From: Chamaecyparis obtusa
Lineage: Eukaryota; Streptophyta; Pinopsida; Cupressales; Cupressaceae
Direction of reading: 5' to 3'
Assembly: GCA_027943335.1 (NCBI GenBank)
Contig: BSBK01001157.1
Location: 434,001 to 498,000, forward strand
DNA length: 64,000 nt
Both the position numbers and the translations under genes were made by a program. Below, in pieces: positions 36,579 through 46,379 of the stretch. The notes beneath the pieces were generated by a model. It ran no database searches. It was not told where the DNA came from and worked only from the letters and a program-made list of their open reading frames with translations. The first letter of the stretch is position 1. Every line of letters starts with the position of its first letter.

Positions 36579-36598
36579 TGGCATGCCTAGTGGGACCC
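36579..36598 (+). promoter_or_regulatory. Gypsy-A candidate primer binding site
   Basis: TGGCATGCCTAGTGGGAC follows the LTR end by three bases. It starts with the TGG complementary to a tRNA CCA end. I could not assign the tRNA with confidence; Tat/Ogre elements commonly use non-initiator tRNAs. Confidence 0.55.
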
Positions 36599-36693
36599 CT
36601 GTCCTGATCATCTACTCCAAAATCAACATTTTGTGGTTGTTTTTCTCCTCTTTTTCTCAAAATTTTGGGTTTCAACATTCTATCATATCAGAA

Positions 36694-37024
36694 ACTACGC
36701 ATCTATTGCCCACAGCTGCGCATTTGTAACTTTTTTTGAAAATCTTCGCATTTATCGTGAAAAACTGCGCATTTATCATCAAAACTGCACATTTTTACTA
36801 AAATTGCGCATTTTTCAGACTTGCTGCGCATATGTGCAGACTTGCTGCGCATATGTTCAGACTTGCTGCGCATTTGTTTTTTTGTGAAAATTAGCATTTT
36901 TAAAGCATTCTGGCAGAATAGGTGTAGTTGCGCATGCATTCTATGTTGTTGCGCATATAGGCAAAATTAAAACTGCGCATTTGTCACCTTTTCCTACGCA
37001 TCTATGATCTGTATCTACGCATTC
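36694..37024 (+). repeat. Cluster of about 14 TGCGCAT-like repeats in Gypsy-A leader
   Basis: About fourteen copies of CTGCGCATTT or close variants (CTACGCAT, TTCGCAT, CTGCACAT) lie within 331 bp, mostly 18-25 bases apart. A tight sub-array at 36820-36875 has the 21-base unit CAGACTTGCTGCGCATATGT. The core TGCGCA is self-complementary. Both strands happen to be open across part of it (36633-36887 on +, 36939-36703 on -), but the repeats explain this and no protein is proposed. Confidence 0.85.
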
Positions 37025-37146
37025 ATTCCAGAAAGTGGTAAACTGATGTTTTTAAAAGTTCTTTAAAATTGATTTTTTTTGCAGATTCTAAACTCTTGTT
37101 CTTTTTGCAGGTACAAAAAAATCAATCAAAGGAAAAGGTCAAAACA

Positions 37147-37375
37147 AATCTTGAATGAAATAAGGGAAATGAACTTAGGTCCTAAAAGTCATTATCATTT
37201 TGAAAATCAAACACAATCTTGAATGATCTAAAATGGAAAGAACAAGCATCTCTATTCCCTCCTTTTCAATTCAAGCAAAGCGCAAACTCAATCTTGAATG
37301 ATCTAAAGGACAAAACAAAGCACTTCAAAGTTCTAAATCAACACGCAAATCTCAATCTTGAATGCTTAAAGGAAA
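37147..37375 (+). repeat. Four spaced copies of AATCTTGAATGATCTAAA in Gypsy-A leader
   Basis: Copies begin at about 37147, 37215, 37291 and 37354, so the spacing is 63-76 bp. Each is followed by purine-rich sequence (GGAAAGAAC or AGGACAAAAC). The region is open in one + strand frame (37219-37512), probably because of the repeats. Confidence 0.65.
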
Positions 37376-38046
37376 GAACTTGCAATCGCTCAAATCATTT
37401 ACCTTTTGAAGAAAGAACAAATCAAACCTTAAGCACTTGTGTCTTCAATTTCAAAGTTCAATCAAACTTAATCAATTTGGGAAAAAGAACAACTTGCTTG
37501 ATGTGCATCTAGGAGCTTTCATTTTTTGTAAATCCTGTTAAAGTAAGCAACGTAGAACATTTGGACTCGGACAAGTTCACTTGTTCTACTTTTAGCAAGG
37601 CCTGTCTAGGGAGAAAAGTGCTTCCTCCTTGGAGAATGACCTCAAACCGGTATCCCCCCCGGCAGGTATATAAATAAAGTGAAGGCAAAAAGTTCTCACT
37701 TATATCTCCTAATCCACGGGTGTTTTGTGCCAAATGCAAATGTCTGGAGACAGGTAAATATTCCTCCCCCAACGTTGTTGGCTAGGCTCTTAAGTGAGTC
37801 ACAGGCGGTCAGCATAACCGGGTATGGAGACTCCACGAAACTATTAAAAACCCGATAAAATAGAGGCTACCCTATCTACATCCGAAAGTATCAAAATCCT
37901 GGTGCAAGGACCGATTCCAAGGGGTTTACCGGGTCGCCTCAAGATTACTCACCATTTGTATTCCCTTCTAGGGGGTACCAAGCTATGGGCAAGCGATTTT
38001 GATACTCACCTTTCTTAGGTAGATCTATTTGAAGTGCTTGACAGTC

Positions 38047-38512
38047 AATACTCCGTGAAAACATTGTTGGAACATACACTTTCAAAGCTTTATCAGAGTC
38101 AGTTATCTTGTTTGTATCCCACAAGGTTGCTTTGTCCCTTGTGGAGATTGCTTTTCCAAAAATCTTTGTTGAAATCTATCCTTTGCCATTGGGAAACATC
38201 AAACTGATCAACAAACCCGGTTCGAGATACTCAGAACATTTTGCAAAGATGCCCTTGGAATTAGATATCCAAAAAGCCTTTTGTCTCAAACCAAACTTAT
38301 CAGAATTTTCCCAAGTTATGCCCAATTTGATCAAACATCCGAAAGCTAAGTTACCCAAATCCAAGGATTATCAAGAGAAGAAAGTTGCAAAAAGAAACCT
38401 TAAGAGCCATCAATCCTCTATCCAAGCAACCCAAGCAGAAGAAAAATATCAAGAAAAGCTTGATAATATTGGCTATAACGCAAGAGTCAAACAGTTTGCC
38501 TACCAATTCTGA
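38047..38512 (+). CDS. Gypsy-A leader ORF, unknown function
   Basis: A + strand open frame in the leader, about 155 codons from the preceding stop near 38044 to the stop at 38510. It has no upstream ATG. The first in-frame Met is within KMPLELDIQ near 38247, so it may be non-coding, an exon, or decayed at its start. The product would be basic, with a Lys-rich section (HPKAKLPKSKDYQEKKVAKR) and no recognised domain. Ogre-type Tat elements carry an extra ORF upstream of gag, and the position fits. There is no sequence evidence that this is the same protein. Its codons are not interrupted, unlike gag just downstream. Confidence 0.3.
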
Positions 38513-39412
38513 GTGAACCATCGCTACGTCAACCTTGAAAGAGAAGATTAGCTGGATCCATTGCATGTCCATTTTACCTTCAGATCTCAAAATCCTATCT
38601 CAACAGTTCTTCATCCTAGTCTCATCCTAGTTTCATCCCCGCATCATCACCAAACCTTAGTTGCATTCTAGAAACCTTCTTAGTTGCATTCACCATCATC
38701 TTCCTAGCAGCATCATAGATCATCCATCCCGGTTGCATTTGCATCATCCTTTTAGAGAAAGTATTGTTTGATCATCCTTCACCATCTTTCCATCAGCAAT
38801 CCACAATCAGAGTCTCATATCCTTCATCCAAAATCCAGCATCCAATATCCAAATCAGAACTCACCATCCTTTTGCACCAAATCCAGAGATCCAAATCCAC
38901 AAGCACTTAGTGTTCAAAACCTTTTGAGTTGTTTCCATCCCTTATCCCAAATCAGAAATCATCCCCTTTTTGACAGAGCATTGTCTAAAGGAAATCCAAC
39001 TTGTCCTTGCATAGGCTCATCATCTCGAGCAAGAGATTGGCTTGTATTGATAAGAATCCAGTTGATCGAAGATCATCAGTCTATCCTAGGTTGGCCAAAT
39101 CCTATCACTGATCCTCCATTGGGAAAAACAACAGCTCATTGTTGACACTTAGTAATCTTCCACCAGCATCCCACCAATCCTCAACCCAATCTTGACCCAA
39201 ATCATAGCATCCCAACAAGCCTCCATCATCACCAAGCTTTTTTACCAATCTATCACCATCCCCCATCAATCTTCCACCATCCTTGATCCAAATCCGAGCA
39301 TTTCACCAATCCTTGCATCGCATTCTAGAAGTTCATCATCCTTAGAAGTTCCTTAAGCTTGCATCCACCATCCTTTAGAGTCCTTTAGGAAACATCTAAC
39401 ATCTGCATCTCC

Positions 39413-41325
39413 ATGCCTGTCGAGACAAGATCCGGATCTAGAAAAAGAAGGAACATGAATCCTTATCCAATCACCAGTTCATCTGATCCCAACATTTTTA
39501 CCAGCGTAATGATAGCCTATGATCCCAAAATACAAACTGGAAACACATGGGATGATCCCAATATCCCCTCAGCTCCTCTGGCAATAGAAACATTTGTGAA
39601 TCATCCAGAGAATCCACCAGTATTCAATGCACTCATAGCCCAAAACCAGCAAAGCATGTTCACTAACTTTGCACAAGCACAGACTTCCATTCCACCATAT
39701 CTCCATCCTTGCATTCCCATAAGTACTATCCAAATCTCAGCACAAGTATACTCTCCATTTATCCAACCGTTCCTTGATCCAACCTTACAAACATCCCAAG
39801 AAACCTCCGCCATTCCCCTTCTTCTGCAAGGAAGCTTTGCAAATCCTGTAACACAAGCTATAACACCATCTACTCCATTCCCTATCACAAGTACTTCATC
39901 ATCCGCCATGGCCGCCCAAGCCCTTGCACAAATCCAACACTTGTCACAAAGTCAACTCCCACCTCTTACACAAGCCTTTACACAAGTAGTTCCGCCATCT
40001 TCCATAAGCCAAGCAGCACCTTTGACTCCGGGAGGGATGCAATCATCCTCCCCCTTCACTTCACAAGCATCCACATCCACACCTTTTGTGCCAAGAGGGA
40101 CGCAATCATCTTTTCCTTTCAATCCCCAAGCTTCAACATCCACACCCTCATTTCAGGGGTCAACGCAATCGTTTCCCTTTTTCTCCCAACAAGCCTCCAC
40201 ATCAGCATCATCTACTCCGGAGGCAGCGCAATCATTCTCCTTTCAAAATCAGCAAACTTCCACATCACCCTTTTCATGGGGAACGCAAGCATTCTCTTCA
40301 TTTCCCCCCCAACAAGCATCTACCTAGGCACAAGCCCAGCAAAATGCCTTCACCACAGGGATGCCTTCCATGGGTTTTTCAAAACCACCATTCACGTCCC
40401 AAACTCCCATCACATCTACCTTCCTGGCATCCACTGCAACACAATTCCCACCTCACACTGGTCCTCGTTGGGGTCTCACTCAAGAAGACATGAAATCCTT
40501 TGGAATACCAACTCACTCTCCTACATCCGTATTTGCAAACCAACAAGCCACCTTCTCACAAGCAGCACAACAGCAACCATCTCAACCTCCCCCAACCTCA
40601 TCCTTCACGAGCTATCCATTCCCAACACTCAATGCTTTTCAGCAAGTTCCTCCACCTCCACAGCCAAGTTCATCCCATTTTGCAAGTCATCTCGCCTAGC
40701 CACCCTTTGCTTCAAGCTTCCCTACATCAATTCCACCCTTAAGCAATGCGGGAATGCACCTGACCTATATCGGTCAACCACAGAACCAAGTTCAACAAGG
40801 ACCATCCTATCAGCAAGCTACATCATTCCATCAGCCACCCCCACAACAACCATACTTCCAGTCACAGCAACAAACCCCCACCATTCCCCAGTAGCAACAA
40901 GTTTCCTCCTATCAGTCACAGCAGCAAGTCCCCGTCATCCCACAACACCAGCAAGCAGTCTCATATCCATCACCGCAATATCCCCCTATGCCACATCAGC
41001 AATATCCTCCCTAGCAAGCATCACTCCAAGATCCACTCCAATCTACCTATCCCGCTGGGCCATCTCCATATCCTACTCCACAATACCCACCTCAAATGGG
41101 AGTACCCACTCAAACACCAATCAATGTTGAATGGGAAGCCATGAAGAACGCTCTTAAAGAGCTTCAAACCGGTATTGAGAACAAAACTTACAAGTTTGAG
41201 GAGGTGTGTCCTTATCCGTTTGACCGGTCCATTGCCGCTATACCTTTCCCCAAGCACTTTGAGACACCTAAATTTGATAAATATCGGGGAAAAGGAGATC
41301 CAGTCAATCTATTAAAGAATTCTAT
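39413..41325 (+). pseudogene. Gypsy-A gag N-terminal region (low-complexity), four in-frame TAG stops
   Basis: Gag starts at the ATG at 39413 (MPVETRSGSRKRRNMN). It is supported by the similar Gypsy-B start and by 304 open codons to the first stop. The same frame then continues to about 41325 through TAG stops at 40325, 40697, 40892 and 41012. The region is Gln/Pro/Ser/Thr-rich with repeated units near 40030-40320 (the 'TSTP..QSSFPF..QAST' pattern, about every 60 bases). Near 41090-41310 it becomes a structured segment (INVEWEAMKNALKELQTG, PKHFETPKFDKYRGKGDP) leading into the gag core. A frameshift near 41318-41326 moves the coding frame. All four stops fit CAG to TAG transitions. Confidence 0.8.
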
Positions 41326-43344
41326 ATGGCATGCCAAGAAGTGGCTTATAGTGATAACTATCTCCTACGCCTATTCCCCAAAAGCTTGGGAGGAACCGTT
41401 GTTGAATGGTTCTACAAAATACCATGTGGGACTATCACAACCTTTGCTAAACTTTTTGAGAAGTTCATTGCCCACTATGCCCACAATGTTGAGAATGAGT
41501 TGACCTTGTTAGATCTCTGCAACTCAAAACAGAAAGATGGAGAAAGCCTAGCAAAATACTTGCAACGATGGCAGAACCTTACTACCAGGTTATCATACCA
41601 GCCACTTGAAAAGCATTTGACCAAAATCTTTATTGATAATCTGCATCCTAAGTTATCCCACTTCATGAGAATGAATTGTCTCCAAACCTATCAAGATATC
41701 AAGAGCAAGGGGATAGGTATTGAAAAGGCCCTCCTAGATGAAGGCACAATCCGGCACTTCAAAAATGATACCCATAAACCCAGCAATGATAAATCTCGTT
41801 ACTGGAATCGTAACAAGAATGTTGTTACTGATGGAGCCACTGATACCAAGCATGTCCAATTTGTTGTAGCTAGTCCTCCGTCAACTCCTGCATACCAACA
41901 ACAACAAGCACCCATCCATCAGCAACCTCCTCAAGTCCATCAACAACCCATGCAACAATATCATTCTCAGAATAATCAGCAGAATTATCAGCAGCAAGCC
42001 CATCAAGCTTATCAAGATAACCCAAACAATCAAGTCAATGCCGTCAATATTGCTCCCAAGCAGAACAAACCCAGAGCTCAAAATTATCCGAAGAAGACCT
42101 TCACACCACTCGGTGAACCTCTGGATGTTATCTTTCATCGGATGGCCAAGGCCAACTTGATTACATATCCACCAATTCAGCCAGTTGATGATACCACTCC
42201 CAAGCCTGATTGGTACAAAGATCACGAGTACTGTGATTATCATCGTGTCAAAGGACACACTACCCTAAAGTGTATGAGACTCAAAAACTATATCCAAGAT
42301 CTCATTGATCAAAAAGAGATTCAAGTAGATACACCTACTCAAGCCTCGCCAAATGCCAATTTGCAAATTTATCAGAATGTGTTCCCACAACACAATGCTG
42401 GTAAGAACCAAGCTAATACCAATCATCCCCAAAACCATGGCAAAGGCAAGCAAGAAGATCACACTACTGCCTATATCAATTATGACAATATTGTTGGATG
42501 TATAACCCAAGTTGAGCCCACAGTCAATACCATCCATGTCAGAGGAGCAGACAGTCAATGTGTTGTTACCACCCGTAGGGGTCGGATAACTGTTGCTAGT
42601 GCCCGTCCAAGGCCAGTACAAAATGCACACAATGCACAGTACAACCTCATAGAACATCTTGGGAATACACCAACCCAAATATCCATCTTGGACCTTCTCC
42701 GCACTTCACCTCTCCATCAGGAGATCCTCGACCAAGCTCTCAAAGAAGGACATGTCCCCACAAACATTAACACCACCCAGTTTGAGACCCTTGTGGGACA
42801 TCTATCCGCAGCCTATGCTTTATCCTTCAAACCATCCGACATGCCAGTCATTGCACCTGACCATACTCTCCCTCTCCGCATCGCCATCATGGTCAGAGAC
42901 TTTGCCATCAAACGAGTCTTAATAGATAATGGCTCAGCCCTGAACTTGTGTACTTTGAAATTCATTCAGCAGATTGGGTTCACCCAGGCCAATATAGCAC
43001 ATGAAGTGATCATTATCAAAGCCTATGACAACTTGGAGCGTACCTTTGAAGGTACCATTACTTTGCCCATTCAGCTGGGCCCAGCAACACAGGATACTAT
43101 TTTCCATGTTGTTGATCTTGACCTACCATTTAATATCCTCCTAGGCCGACCATGGATTCATTCCATTAAGGCTATACCATCTACTTACCATCAGTGCATC
43201 AAATTTCTGCATCAAGGCACTGAGGTTACCATCCATGCTGACCCCCAACCCTTCGCATATTGTCATGCGATGGAAGCATCATTCCCTCACTCCACTCATT
43301 GTCCTGGAACTGACATTGGTACTTCTATTGCCAACTCATCCTGA
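41326..43344 (+). CDS. Gypsy-A gag core, zinc knuckle and retropepsin
   Basis: 672 open codons. Residues 1-150 form the retrotransposon gag core (CQEVAYSDNYLLRLFPKSL, WFYKIP, LCNSKQKDGESLAKYLQRW). Then comes a Gln-rich stretch (about 180-240) and a Tat-type Cys/His unit, CDYHRVKGHTTLKC (about 305-318). Last is an aspartic protease with VLIDNGSALN as its active-site segment (about 527-536; the usual D-[ST]-G appears as D-N-G) and ILLGRPWIHS (about 605-614). It processes the polyprotein. The frame ends in TGA at 43342. Because the Gypsy-B copy reads through this point, and the same frame stays open after the TGA into the reverse transcriptase linker, that stop is probably a mutation. The true start lies upstream at 39413. 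Confidence 0.85.
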   Translation: MACQEVAYSDNYLLRLFPKSLGGTVVEWFYKIPCGTITTFAKLFEKFIAHYAHNVENELTLLDLCNSKQKDGESLAKYLQRWQNLTTRLSYQPLEKHLTKIFIDNLHPKLSHFMRMNCLQTYQDIKSKGIGIEKALLDEGTIRHFKNDTHKPSNDKSRYWNRNKNVVTDGATDTKHVQFVVASPPSTPAYQQQQAPIHQQPPQVHQQPMQQYHSQNNQQNYQQQAHQAYQDNPNNQVNAVNIAPKQNKPRAQNYPKKTFTPLGEPLDVIFHRMAKANLITYPPIQPVDDTTPKPDWYKDHEYCDYHRVKGHTTLKCMRLKNYIQDLIDQKEIQVDTPTQASPNANLQIYQNVFPQHNAGKNQANTNHPQNHGKGKQEDHTTAYINYDNIVGCITQVEPTVNTIHVRGADSQCVVTTRRGRITVASARPRPVQNAHNAQYNLIEHLGNTPTQISILDLLRTSPLHQEILDQALKEGHVPTNINTTQFETLVGHLSAAYALSFKPSDMPVIAPDHTLPLRIAIMVRDFAIKRVLIDNGSALNLCTLKFIQQIGFTQANIAHEVIIIKAYDNLERTFEGTITLPIQLGPATQDTIFHVVDLDLPFNILLGRPWIHSIKAIPSTYHQCIKFLHQGTEVTIHADPQPFAYCHAMEASFPHSTHCPGTDIGTSIANSS

Positions 43345-45213
43345 TCCCATTGCGATCCAGAAACCATTCTCACCTCCACCCTATCTTCCGTCAAGATCAA
43401 TAACCAGGGTTGTGGTGAATATAGCCTACATGATGCATTTGTCGTAGGGGCCCTCCTGCTTGATCCACATACTCAAGGGTGCCCAGATCACCAAAGCAAG
43501 CCTATTGAAGAGCATCATGAAATCAAGAGAATCAGATCTATGACTTTTGAATCCCATGGCAACATAAACAGTCAAGAGATGGATCCTGACATAAATAGGT
43601 GGTTGTATAAAGATCCCCCATCACTTGACACTCAACTTCTTGGCTATTTCAAAGATAAATATCCAAAAGAACATAAGTATACCACTGAACAATGGCACTA
43701 TCAAGGCAGTGGTCTAGGGCCACAAGAAGGTGGCAACCAATATCCCATCACACCATCAAAGAATCCTAAACATCAGGGTCTTGGCTTTAATACCCCTCGC
43801 CTACATATACAAGGGCCCAATACCGCAACTGGGGGCACCAACATGACTAGTGTTCCCCTCTTAAATAGCCAGGATGACCTCGTAGAGATCGAAGACATCC
43901 CTGAAGAGAAAGAAATCAGATCCTACGATGATATCTTTGACGATGACACCCTCCTGGGGACTTTTATCCTCCGACAACTTGCCATCAATCTCATAGAACT
44001 TCCCCTCACCCACCTTGAACTCATAGACTGGGACCAACCAAGCATTACACACATTGATGAGTTCCAAAGCATGGAAGCACTCCTAGAATTCATGGGGGCA
44101 TTAGGCCCACAATTAGTTCACAATTCAGAGTCAACTCACATCTATAAGCTTGACCCAGAAGGATACTTCGGAGAGGAGGCAAGCTTTAGCTGCAAAAGAG
44201 AAATAGAAAGAGTAAAACATGAGTCCTTATGTGAAAACCCTTCTGGGGCACATTCTAATTCCAAAAAAGTAAAAATAAAGTGCGTATCTTCTAGTGAAAA
44301 CTTGGCAATTCAAGCACTAGAAGATGAAGACTTGCCTCTTCCTCCCATCCAGGATTACAGACCTAAGCAGTCACCTATCATCATAGAAGAAACCAAGCTA
44401 GTCAACTTAGGTACAGAGGAATGTCTGAGGATCACCTACATTGCAGCCAACATGACAGAAGGTGAAGAAATGGCTTTCACTGTGCTACTTCAAGAAGCTA
44501 CTATGAACTTTGCATGGTCATACCCACACATGCCTGGACTTGATCCTAAACTTGTTATTCATCATCTAGCTGTAGACCCTAATGTTAAGCCAGTAAAGCA
44601 GAAGCTACGCAAAATACATCCCAAGGTAGCTCTATTAGTAAAATCAGAACTAGAAAAGCTCCTGGATGCAAAGATTATCAGAGCTATAGATTATTCAAAT
44701 TGGATCTCCAACATGGTGCCTGTCACAAAGCCTTCCGGCGACATCCGAATATGCACAGATTTCAGGGACCTAAACAAAGGATGTCCTAAAGATGATTTCC
44801 CGCTACCTAACATAGACATGATCGTAGATCTTACAGCGGGCCATGAAATGTTGTCACTAATGGATGGTTTCTCTGGATACAATCAAATTCATATAGCAGC
44901 AGAAGACCAACACAAAATAGCGTTTACCACTCCATGGGGTACCTTTTGCTATAACATGATGCCCTTTGGTCTAAAGAATGTAGGAGCCACATATCAGAGA
45001 GCGATGACAGCAATCTTCCATGACATGATTCACAAGATCCTAGAGGACTATGTGGATGATATTCTTGCAAAATCAAAAACTCGCCATGAACACCTTGACA
45101 TTCTTGAGAGTGTGTTTGATCGCCTGCAACACTATGGGTTACGGCTCAATCCAAAAAAATGTGTCTTTGGTGTTACATCTGGAAAGCTCCTAGGTTTCAT
45201 AGTATCACGATGA
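43345..45213 (+). CDS. Gypsy-A protease-RT linker and reverse transcriptase
   Basis: The frame continues from gag-protease. An acidic linker (about 43540-44500, no recognised domain) is followed by gypsy reverse transcriptase. Visible motifs are YSNWISNMVPVTKPSGDIRICTDFRDLNKGCPKD, LMDGFSGYNQI, FGLKNVGATYQRAM, and EDYVDDILAKSK, with the YVDD active site intact, then GLRLNPKKCVFG. The enzyme copies element RNA to cDNA. The frame stops at a TGA (45211) exactly where Tat proteins read VSRRGIEID; here it is VSR-stop-GIEID, so the TGA replaces a CGA. The same frame resumes at once. A phrase of 22 bases at 44294 recurs after the integrase at 47773. Confidence 0.85.
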   Translation, partial: SHCDPETILTSTLSSVKINNQGCGEYSLHDAFVVGALLLDPHTQGCPDHQSKPIEEHHEIKRIRSMTFESHGNINSQEMDPDINRWLYKDPPSLDTQLLGYFKDKYPKEHKYTTEQWHYQGSGLGPQEGGNQYPITPSKNPKHQGLGFNTPRLHIQGPNTATGGTNMTSVPLLNSQDDLVEIEDIPEEKEIRSYDDIFDDDTLLGTFILRQLAINLIELPLTHLELIDWDQPSITHIDEFQSMEALLEFMGALGPQLVHNSESTHIYKLDPEGYFGEEASFSCKREIERVKHESLCENPSGAHSNSKKVKIKCVSSSENLAIQALEDEDLPLPPIQDYRPKQSPIIIEETKLVNLGTEECLRITYIAANMTEGEEMAFTVLLQEATMNFAWSYPHMPGLDPKLVIHHLAVDPNVKPVKQKLRKIHPKVALLVKSELEKLLDAKIIRAIDYSNWISNMVPVTKPSGDIRICTDFRDLNKGCPKDDFPLPNIDMIVDLTAGHEMLSLMDGFSGYNQIHIAAEDQHKIAFTTPWGTFCYNMMPFGLKNVGATYQRAMTAIFHDMIHKILEDYVDDILAKSKTRHEHLDILESVFDRLQHYGLRLNPKKCVFGVTSGKLLGFIVSR

Positions 45214-45930
45214 GGCATAGAGATTGACCTTAAAAAGGTCAAAGCAATAATAGAAATGCCTCCCCCAAGAACACTCAGACAGCTCAGAAACCTACAAGGA
45301 AAGCTTCAATCAGTGCATCGGTTCATTTCTCAACTAGCAGACAAGTGCCAACTTTTCACGCATCTTTTATGCAAAGACACAAGCTTCAAATGGGGTCCCA
45401 TATGTCAGAGAAGCTTTGATCAGCTCAAGGAGTATCTAGCCAATTCTCCAATCCTAGTGCCACCAGTTCCAGGATGCCCTCTCATACTCTACATCTCAGC
45501 AACCACTACAACACTGGGGGCACTCCTAGCTCAGCATGATGATGAAAACAAAGAGAGCCATCTACTACATTAGTCGAACTCTTGTCGGCTATGAGCTTAA
45601 TTACTCACCCATGGAAAAAGCATGCCTTGCAGTGGTTTTTGCCACTCAAAAGCTTAGACATTACATGCTCAGTCACACAATCAAGCTCATTTCAAAGGTG
45701 GACCCTCTCAAATATCTACTATCAAAGACAACTCTCACAGGTCGTATGGCAAAATGGGTCATGATACTCAGTGAGTTTGACATCCAGTACATAGATCAGA
45801 AAGCAATCAAAGGGCAAGTCATTGCCGATCAGCTAGCAAAAGCACCACTGGTGGATGCTTATCCACTAATCATGGAATTCCCTGATGAACACTTATGTAT
45901 GATCGAAGAACAACCCATGTGGAAACTATA
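45214..45930 (+). pseudogene. Gypsy-A RT connection and first RNase H, with frameshift
   Basis: After the TGA at 45211 the frame reads GIEIDLKKVKAIIEMPPPRTLRQLRNLQGKL (the RT tether), then FKWGPICQRSFDQLKEYL and LYISATTTTLGALLAQHDDENKE. These are the reverse transcriptase thumb/connection and the start of the gypsy RNase H. Near 45550-45560 a one-base shift moves the coding frame: the continuation AIYYISRTLVGYELNYSPMEKACLAV (RNase H) lies in the frame open from 45536. The 45536 ORF begins with ATG by chance. The expected RNase H Asp in the 'D-A-S' motif reads YISATT here, suggesting a substituted catalytic residue. Confidence 0.75.
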
Positions 45931-46320
45931 CTTTGATGGCTCCTACACATCACATGGATTAGGGGCAGGAATCCTATTCGTCACACCTCAAGGTGACTAC
46001 ATCCCAAAATCATTCAAGTTGGGATTTTCATGTACCAACAACAATATTGCAGAATATGAGGCACTCATCTTAGGTCTCAAAATAGCCATTCAATGGAATA
46101 TCACAGAACTGCAAGTGTTCGATGATTCACAGCTGATTATCAAGCAAGTCCTAGATGAATATCAAACAAAAGATGACAAGCTGCTACCTTACAAAGAACT
46201 CGTGGATAGATTGAAAGAGTATTTCCTGAGCATACAGTTCACACAGATACCCAGACTTCAGAACAAAGCAACAGATGCAATGGAAACTATTGGATCCTTG
46301 TTAGAAATCCCACATGACGC
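45931..46320 (+). CDS. Gypsy-A archaeal-type RNase H
   Basis: Residues about 128-255 of the 712-codon frame that opens at 45536. Catalytic-type motifs are YFDGSYTSHGLGAGI (first Asp), NNIAEYEALILGL (Glu), VFDDSQLIIKQV (second Asp) and NKATDAMETIGSLL (third, in the usual 'N-x-x-A-D-A-L-A' position). This extra RNase H between the normal RNase H and integrase defines the Tat lineage. All four acidic positions look present. Confidence 0.85.
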
Positions 46321-46379
46321 ATCACAGTATGAATTCCTAGTCGAGCAGCTACATACACCAGTTTATGAGAATGCCGATG

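Noticed and set aside
36633..36939. Open frames on both strands across the TGCGCAT array
   Set aside because: The spaced repeats produce repeated residues on both strands; no start context or domain supports a protein.
36694..37024. TGCGCAT array as a CRISPR array
   Set aside because: Units are too short and spacing too variable, no cas genes are present, and the setting is a plant retrotransposon leader.
40276..41130. 284-codon + strand ORF overlapping Gypsy-A gag
   Set aside because: It is a shifted-frame shadow of the Gln/Pro-rich gag region; the true frame is fixed by the gag core motifs downstream and by Gypsy-B.
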